DNA from: Spirochaetaceae bacterium
GTDB lineage: Bacteria > Spirochaetota > Spirochaetia > Treponematales > Rectinemataceae
Length of the DNA stretch: 10,089 nt
Direction of reading: 5' to 3'
NCBI GenBank assembly: GCA_016794765.1
Contig: JAEUJG010000287.1
Coordinates: forward strand, 1-10,089
Positions 6,577-10,089 of the stretch are shown here, in pieces. Numbering within the stretch: the stretch's first letter is position 1; every line of letters begins with the position of its first letter. The notes under the pieces were generated by a model, which was not told where the DNA came from, did no database searches, and worked only from the letters and a program-made list of their open reading frames with translations. Made by a program: the position numbers and the translations under genes.

Positions 6577-7769
6577 GCGGACCTTCGCGCTTCCTGGCGG
6601 GGGCGGAGGCCAAGTCGGACTGCCTCGCGGCCTACGAGCCCGGCGATTCGGCGCTGGAGATCGAGGTCTCGTCGAAGGTGGGCACGCTTTTCGGAAAGGC
6701 CATCCGCGCGGCGGCGGCCGCGGCGGCGGCGGAATTCGGGGCCGGGGGAAGGCTGTCCATCCGCGACGACGGCGCCCTCGACTATGTCGTCGCCGCGCGC
6801 GTGGAGGCGGCCCTGCGCGACGCGGGACTTTCGCGCGCGCCGGCCGCGGGGCGCCCCGTCCCGCGCCGGGAACCGAGCTCCCGCGGCCGGCTCCGCCGCA
6901 CGAGGCTCTATCTTCCCGGCGACCAGCCCGATCTCCCGATCAACGCGGGACTCTTCGGCGCCGACTCCATCCTGGTCGACCTCGAGGACTCCGTCGCGCC
7001 GGAGCGCAAGGCCGCCACGCGGATCCTGGCGCGGCGCCTCCTCGAGTCGCACGCGGATTTCTTCGGCTCCTCGGAGATCGCGGTTCGCGTGAATCCGCTC
7101 GCGGAAAGCTTCGGAGCCGCGGACCTGGAGGAGATCGTCCCGGCGCGGCCGCAGGCCCTGGTGCTGCCCAAGTGCGAGTCCGCCGAAGACGTAGCGGCCT
7201 ACGACCGCGAGGTGTCGCGCCTCGAGGCGGCCGCGGGCCTCCCCGTCGGCTCCATCCTGTTCATGCCCATCGTCGAGACGGCCCGCGGCGTCGCGAAGGC
7301 CGCGGAAATCGCCGCCGCCTCCGAGCGAAACGCCGCGCTCTGCTTCGGCGCGGAGGACTATCGGCGCGACCTCGGCCTCGCCAAGCGGCCGGACGAGGGG
7401 GAGATCCTGGTCGCGCGGAGCCTCGTCGCGATCGCGGCGCGCGCCGCCGGGATCGGAGCCCAGGACTCGGTCTTCGCCGACACCGAGGACGAGGCGGGAC
7501 TCGAGGCCTCGACGCTCGCGGCCAAGAACCTCGGTTTCACCGGCAAGGGCGTCGTGCATCCGCGGCAGATCGCCGTCGTGCATCGCGCCTTCGCGCCGGG
7601 CGCCGCGGAGCTTGAGGCGGCTCGCCGCGTCCTGGCCGCGATGGCGGCCGCGGACGGGCGGGGCGTCGTCTCGCTGGACGGGAAGATGATCGACGCGCCG
7701 GTCGCCGAGCGGGCGCGCCGGCTCGTGGAATACGCCGAAAGCGCCGAGCGCGCCGCGAAGGGATCCTGA
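6573..7769 (+). CDS. citDE: CitD-CitE fusion: citrate lyase-like carrier domain joined to CoA-ester lyase domain
   Basis: 398 residues combining two normally separate citrate lyase subunits. Residues 1-85 match CitD, the acyl carrier protein: AG at 9-10, SDC at 15-17, LEIEVSSKVGTLFGKAIR (28-45) and DDGALDYVVAARVEAAL (65-81). A basic, Pro/Arg-rich linker follows (86-108). Residues 109-390 match CitE, the citryl-thioester lyase: RLYLPGDQPD (111-120), ADSILVDLEDSV (130-141), VRVN (171-174), LPK (198-200), VETARG (234-239) and GAEDY (259-263), whose Glu235 and Asp262 are the likely Mg ligands, then GKGVVHPRQI (324-333). In ungapped register with known CitD, position 14, the serine that carries phosphoribosyl-dephospho-CoA, is Lys; Ser15 follows. 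Residues 46-53 are all Ala. GTG at 6573 shares GTGA with the previous stop and has GAGGAG (6562-6567) upstream. The true substrate may be citrate, citramalate or a relative. Confidence 0.88.
   Translation: MSGPSRFLAGAEAKSDCLAAYEPGDSALEIEVSSKVGTLFGKAIRAAAAAAAAEFGAGGRLSIRDDGALDYVVAARVEAALRDAGLSRAPAAGRPVPRREPSSRGRLRRTRLYLPGDQPDLPINAGLFGADSILVDLEDSVAPERKAATRILARRLLESHADFFGSSEIAVRVNPLAESFGAADLEEIVPARPQALVLPKCESAEDVAAYDREVSRLEAAAGLPVGSILFMPIVETARGVAKAAEIAAASERNAALCFGAEDYRRDLGLAKRPDEGEILVARSLVAIAARAAGIGAQDSVFADTEDEAGLEASTLAAKNLGFTGKGVVHPRQIAVVHRAFAPGAAELEAARRVLAAMAAADGRGVVSLDGKMIDAPVAERARRLVEYAESAERAAKGS
6705..6731 (+). repeat. GCG/GCC triplet tract coding eight alanines
   Basis: A short low-complexity run of GCG and GCC triplets encodes Ala46-Ala53 in the carrier domain, within a helix that follows GKAIR. 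It remains in frame and the conserved blocks on both sides are intact, so it does not break the gene. Such tracts may vary in length between strains. Confidence 0.6.
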
Positions 7770-7770
7770 C

Positions 7771-9330
7771 ATGGAAGCAAGCACCAACGCCGTGGGCCGG
7801 AAGCTGCCGGCGGAAATCGGCGGCAGGGTGATCGAGCCCTTCCGCGGCGCCTTCGCGGCGCCCGGCCAAGCAGAGGCGCCCCGCGGGCCGGGGCCCCGCC
7901 CGAGGCGGGCGGCCGGGCGCGGCCGGCCGGTCAAGCTCGTCTCCTCCTGGGACGAGCTCCTTGACCGGCTCGAACTCCGCGACGGGATGACCGTCTCCTT
8001 CCACCACCACCTGCGCGACGGCGACGCCGTCGTCAACGAGACCGTCGCGCGGCTCGCCGCCCGCGGCCTCAAGGGGCTGGTCATAGCGCCGACGGCGCTA
8101 TTCCCGACCCACGACAAGCTCGTGCCCTACATCGAATCCGGCGTCATCGAGCGCGTCGAAGGCTCGATGAACGGCCGGGTGGGGGAGGCCTGCTCCCGCG
8201 GCGCGATGCGCGGACTCTCGGTCCTCCGCTCCCACGGCGGCCGCGGCCGGGCGATCCAGGCCGGCGAGTTGCCGATCGACCTCGCGGTGATCGCCGCGCC
8301 TTGCGCCGATCCCTTCGGCAACGCGAACGGCCTCCACGGCAAGTCGGCCTGCGGGCCCCTCAGCTATCCCGAGCCCGATTCGGTCTACGCCGAGCAGGTC
8401 GTGGTCGTCACCGACGGCCTCGTGCCCTATCCCTGCTCGCCCTGGTCGATCAAGGGCGGCAACGTCGATTACGTGCTCGAGGTGCCCTCCATCGGCGATC
8501 CCTCCAGGATCGTGTCGGGCACGACGCGCCTGACGCGCAGTCCTACCCAGCTCCTCATCGCGGAGATGGCCGCCCGCTTCGTCGAAGGGACGGGCATCCT
8601 CCGGGAGGGCTTCTCCTTCCAGGCCGGCGCCGGCGGGATGTCGCTGGCCGCGGTCGCCCGCGTCGCGGATCGGATGCGCGCCTCCGGCATCAAGGCCTCC
8701 TTCGCCCACGGCGGCGCGACGGGCCTCCTCGTCGGCCTCCTCGAGGAGGGGCTCCTCGGCGCGATAGTCGACCTCCAAAGCTTCGACCTCGAGGCCGTCC
8801 GCTCCTGCCGGGAAAACCCGCGCCACATCGAGTCGACGCCCTTCACCTCCTACGGGCCCCAGGGCGCGGGCTGCTCGGCGGGCATGCTCGACCTCGCGCT
8901 CCTCGGCGCGACGGAGATCGACCTCGACTTCAACGTCAACGTGAACACGCATTCCGACGGCCTTCTCCTCCACGGGATCGGGGGGCACCAGGACGCGGCC
9001 GCGGGCTCCTCCTGCTGCGTCGTGACCGCGCCCCTGTTCCGCAAGCGGATACCGATCGTGCGCGAACGCGTCACGACGGTCTCCTGCCCCGGCGAGGTGG
9101 TGGACGTCCTCGTGACCGAGCGCGGGATCGCGGTGAATCCCCGCCGCGGCGACCTGCGGGAGCGCGCCCTCGCGGCGGGCCTTCCCGTCGTCGACATCGC
9201 GGAGCTCATGGACGCGGCCCGGAGGATTACGGGGATTCCCGAGGAGCCGCGCTTCAAGGACCGGCCGGTCGCCCTCGTCGAGTGGCGGGACGGCGGCGTC
9301 CTGGACGTGGTCCGCGAACTGGACCGATGA
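7771..9330 (+). CDS. citF: Citrate lyase alpha subunit-like CoA/ACP transferase (CitF)
   Basis: 519 residues (E. coli CitF is 510), predicted cytoplasmic. CitF moves the acyl group of citrate onto the carrier-protein thiol in exchange for acetate, so that CitE can cleave it. Family blocks run nearly the whole length: NAVGRKLP (6-13), DGMTVSFHHHLRDGD (71-85), SHGGRGRAIQAGELPIDLAV (154-173), DPFGNANGLHGK (180-191), EGFSFQAGAGG, LLGAIVDLQSFD, ATEIDLDFNVNVNTHSDG, GIGGHQDAAAGSS and VDVLVTERGIAVNPRR. The unusual part is residues 29-54, a Pro/Arg/Gly/Ala linker encoded by a palindromic GC-rich segment. ATG at 7771 lies 1 nt after the citDE stop, with AAGGGA (7758-7763) 7 nt before it. No ligase (citC) or prosthetic-group genes (citX, citG) are in the window. 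The same fold could serve a citramalate-like substrate. Confidence 0.93.
   Translation: MEASTNAVGRKLPAEIGGRVIEPFRGAFAAPGQAEAPRGPGPRPRRAAGRGRPVKLVSSWDELLDRLELRDGMTVSFHHHLRDGDAVVNETVARLAARGLKGLVIAPTALFPTHDKLVPYIESGVIERVEGSMNGRVGEACSRGAMRGLSVLRSHGGRGRAIQAGELPIDLAVIAAPCADPFGNANGLHGKSACGPLSYPEPDSVYAEQVVVVTDGLVPYPCSPWSIKGGNVDYVLEVPSIGDPSRIVSGTTRLTRSPTQLLIAEMAARFVEGTGILREGFSFQAGAGGMSLAAVARVADRMRASGIKASFAHGGATGLLVGLLEEGLLGAIVDLQSFDLEAVRSCRENPRHIESTPFTSYGPQGAGCSAGMLDLALLGATEIDLDFNVNVNTHSDGLLLHGIGGHQDAAAGSSCCVVTAPLFRKRIPIVRERVTTVSCPGEVVDVLVTERGIAVNPRRGDLRERALAAGLPVVDIAELMDAARRITGIPEEPRFKDRPVALVEWRDGGVLDVVRELDR
7843..7920 (+). repeat. In-frame GC-rich palindromic segment inside citF
   Basis: A tandem repeat CGCGGCGCC-TT-CGCGGCGCC (7843-7862) runs into a perfect 10-bp inverted repeat, GCGCCCGGCC (7858-7867) and GGCCGGGCGC (7911-7920). 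The inverted repeat encloses the palindrome GGGGCCCC (7890-7897) and a small hairpin CCCGCC-CGA-GGCGGG (7895-7909). The inverted-repeat unit measures 63 bp, exactly 21 codons, and encodes the odd linker of CitF. It could be a small palindromic insertion or simply GC-rich drift in an unconstrained linker. Confidence 0.55.
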
Positions 9331-9335
9331 GGGAG

Positions 9336-9365
9336 CGGGGCGCGGCCGGAAGCCCGCCCGCCCCG
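9336..9365 (+). other. GC-rich inverted repeat just after citF
   Basis: CGGGGCG (9336-9342) and CGCCCCG (9359-9365) form 7-bp perfect arms around a 16-nt loop, starting 5 nt after the citF stop. A run of A and not U follows, so plus-strand intrinsic termination is unlikely. It may protect the 3' end of the citF message or partly separate it from the next gene. Confidence 0.45.
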
Positions 9366-9387
9366 AAAAACAAGCACGACGCGCGGA

Positions 9388-9405
9388 GCGCCGGCCGACC
9401 GGCGC
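9388..9405 (+). other. Hairpin just upstream of the second ARH gene
   Basis: GCGCCGG (9388-9394) and CCGGCGC (9399-9405) are perfect 7-bp arms with a 4-nt loop (CCGA). The stem ends 7 nt before the ribosome site GAGGA (9413-9417). It could reduce or time translation of the second ARH protein. Short words (GCGGAGCGC and CCGGCGCC) are shared with the hairpin before the first ARH gene. Confidence 0.5.
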
Positions 9406-9424
9406 CCGGAAAGAGGATACGACG

Positions 9425-10089
9425 ATGAACGACACGATCGGATACGAATCGAGGGCGAAGGGCTGCCTCGCCGGACTCGCCTGCGGCGACGCGATGGGCG
9501 ACGTCGGCCGCAGCCAGGCCTTCCGCGACCGCTACGGCATCGTGGACGACATGTACGACGGCGCGAAGAGCACCGACGACACCGAATTCGCCGTCCTCAC
9601 GGCGGCGACCCTCCTCGACTGCGGCGGCGAGCTCACGGTGGAGGCCCTCGTCGGCTCGTGGAAGCGGCGCATCCTCGACCAGGGCGGTCTCTTCGACCGG
9701 GGCGGCGTACCCCTCTACGGCGCCGTGGACAACCTGCGCCGCGGCCTTCTGCCGCCGCTCTCCGGCCGCTACAACACGCTCAACATCGACGACGGCGCCG
9801 CGATGCGCATCGCGCCGGTCGGCATCATCGCCCGGGACGAGGCCCACGCCGCGGAGCTCGCGGCCCTCGAGGCGAGCATCAGCCACTACGAGGACGGCGT
9901 CTACGCCGCCGTCGCCTGCGCCGTCGCGACCCGCCTTTGCATAGAGGGGGCCACCGCCGAGGAAGCGGTCGCCGGCGCGATGCGCCACATCCCCGCCGAT
10001 TCCTGGCTCGGCGTGACGATGCGCCGCATGCTCGACCTCGCCGCCTCGGCGGGCTCCATCGAGGCCGCCTGGTCCCGCCTCCACACCGA
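9425..10089 (+). CDS. Second ADP-ribosylglycohydrolase-family protein (3' end cut by window edge)
   Basis: The first 221 residues of an ARH/DraG-type hydrolase. GCLAGLACGDAMG (13-25) is the family opening. STDDTEFAV (49-57) is the canonical metal motif, with Asp51-Asp52. DDGAAMRIAPVGI (122-134) and SISHYEDGVYAAVA (151-164) are the next family blocks. The closing GxDTDxxA motif must lie beyond the right edge. It differs clearly from the ARH protein at 4447: it keeps the usual TDDT and is probably a single-domain enzyme of about 300-350 residues. GAGGA (9413-9417) lies 7 nt before the ATG, and the 94-nt gap after citF holds two hairpins. Co-direction suggests membership in the same operon. Reaction: hydrolysis of a ribosyl-type glycosidic bond is likely from the family; the substrate is unknown. 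Confidence 0.9.
   Translation, partial: MNDTIGYESRAKGCLAGLACGDAMGDVGRSQAFRDRYGIVDDMYDGAKSTDDTEFAVLTAATLLDCGGELTVEALVGSWKRRILDQGGLFDRGGVPLYGAVDNLRRGLLPPLSGRYNTLNIDDGAAMRIAPVGIIARDEAHAAELAALEASISHYEDGVYAAVACAVATRLCIEGATAEEAVAGAMRHIPADSWLGVTMRRMLDLAASAGSIEAAWSRLHT

Noticed and set aside
6705..6731. Alanine-triplet tract as a sign of a frameshift or assembly error
   Set aside because: The reading frame matches CitD consensus on both sides (GKAIR before, DDGALD after), so the tract is in frame.
6543..8117. Minus-strand open frame of 524 codons opposite citDE
   Set aside because: No domain can be recognised, and the plus strand has unmistakable CitD, CitE and CitF blocks. It is a GC-driven shadow.

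Overview
The window is a GC-rich stretch holding one divergently regulated catabolic gene cluster. A LacI-family repressor gene (minus strand, 3' end beyond the left edge) faces at least seven co-directional plus-strand genes. The SBP has a cleavable signal peptide without a lipobox and the permeases are of the LplB/LplC (YtcP) type. This suggests a high-GC diderm heterotroph. A spirochaete-like host is my guess from the look of the transporter proteins, not something the sequence proves. I see no rRNA, tRNA, CRISPR, transposase, phage gene or plasmid function.

Layout: (1) 1-987, LacI-type regulator, minus strand, partial. (2) 988-1115, an AT-rich divergent control region with two good sigma70-type promoters back to back and several short repeats between and within them. 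(3) 1116-4354, ABC import system: two inner-membrane permeases overlapping by 4 nt, then a periplasmic solute-binding protein; no ATPase gene is present. (4) 4355-4446, intercistronic gap with a strong 17-bp-arm hairpin lacking a U-tract. (5) 4447-6576, a 709-residue protein with an ADP-ribosylglycohydrolase (ARH/DraG-type) domain followed by two predicted beta-sandwich modules. (6) 6573-9330, citrate-lyase-like genes: a CitD-CitE fusion (carrier-protein domain joined to CoA-ester-lyase domain), then CitF, the CoA/ACP transferase subunit. CitF carries an odd GC-rich palindromic insert in its N-terminal linker. (7) 9331-9424, a gap with two more GC-rich hairpins. (8) 9425 to the right edge, a second, different ARH-family protein, cut by the window end.

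How it may work together (inference): the LacI protein senses a sugar-like ligand and controls import of a small glycoside or sugar conjugate. The ARH-type enzymes, which in known family members cleave ribose glycosides at a binuclear metal site, would cleave or process it in the cytoplasm. The CitDE/CitF module would move an acyl group through a thioester and split a citrate- or citramalate-like acid by retro-Claisen cleavage. The combination of an Lpl-type importer, two ARH proteins and a fused citrate-lyase module under a LacI regulator matches no characterised pathway that I can name, and it is the main point of interest. A second point is that the carrier domain seems to lack the usual prosthetic-group serine position: Lys14 stands there, with Ser next to it.
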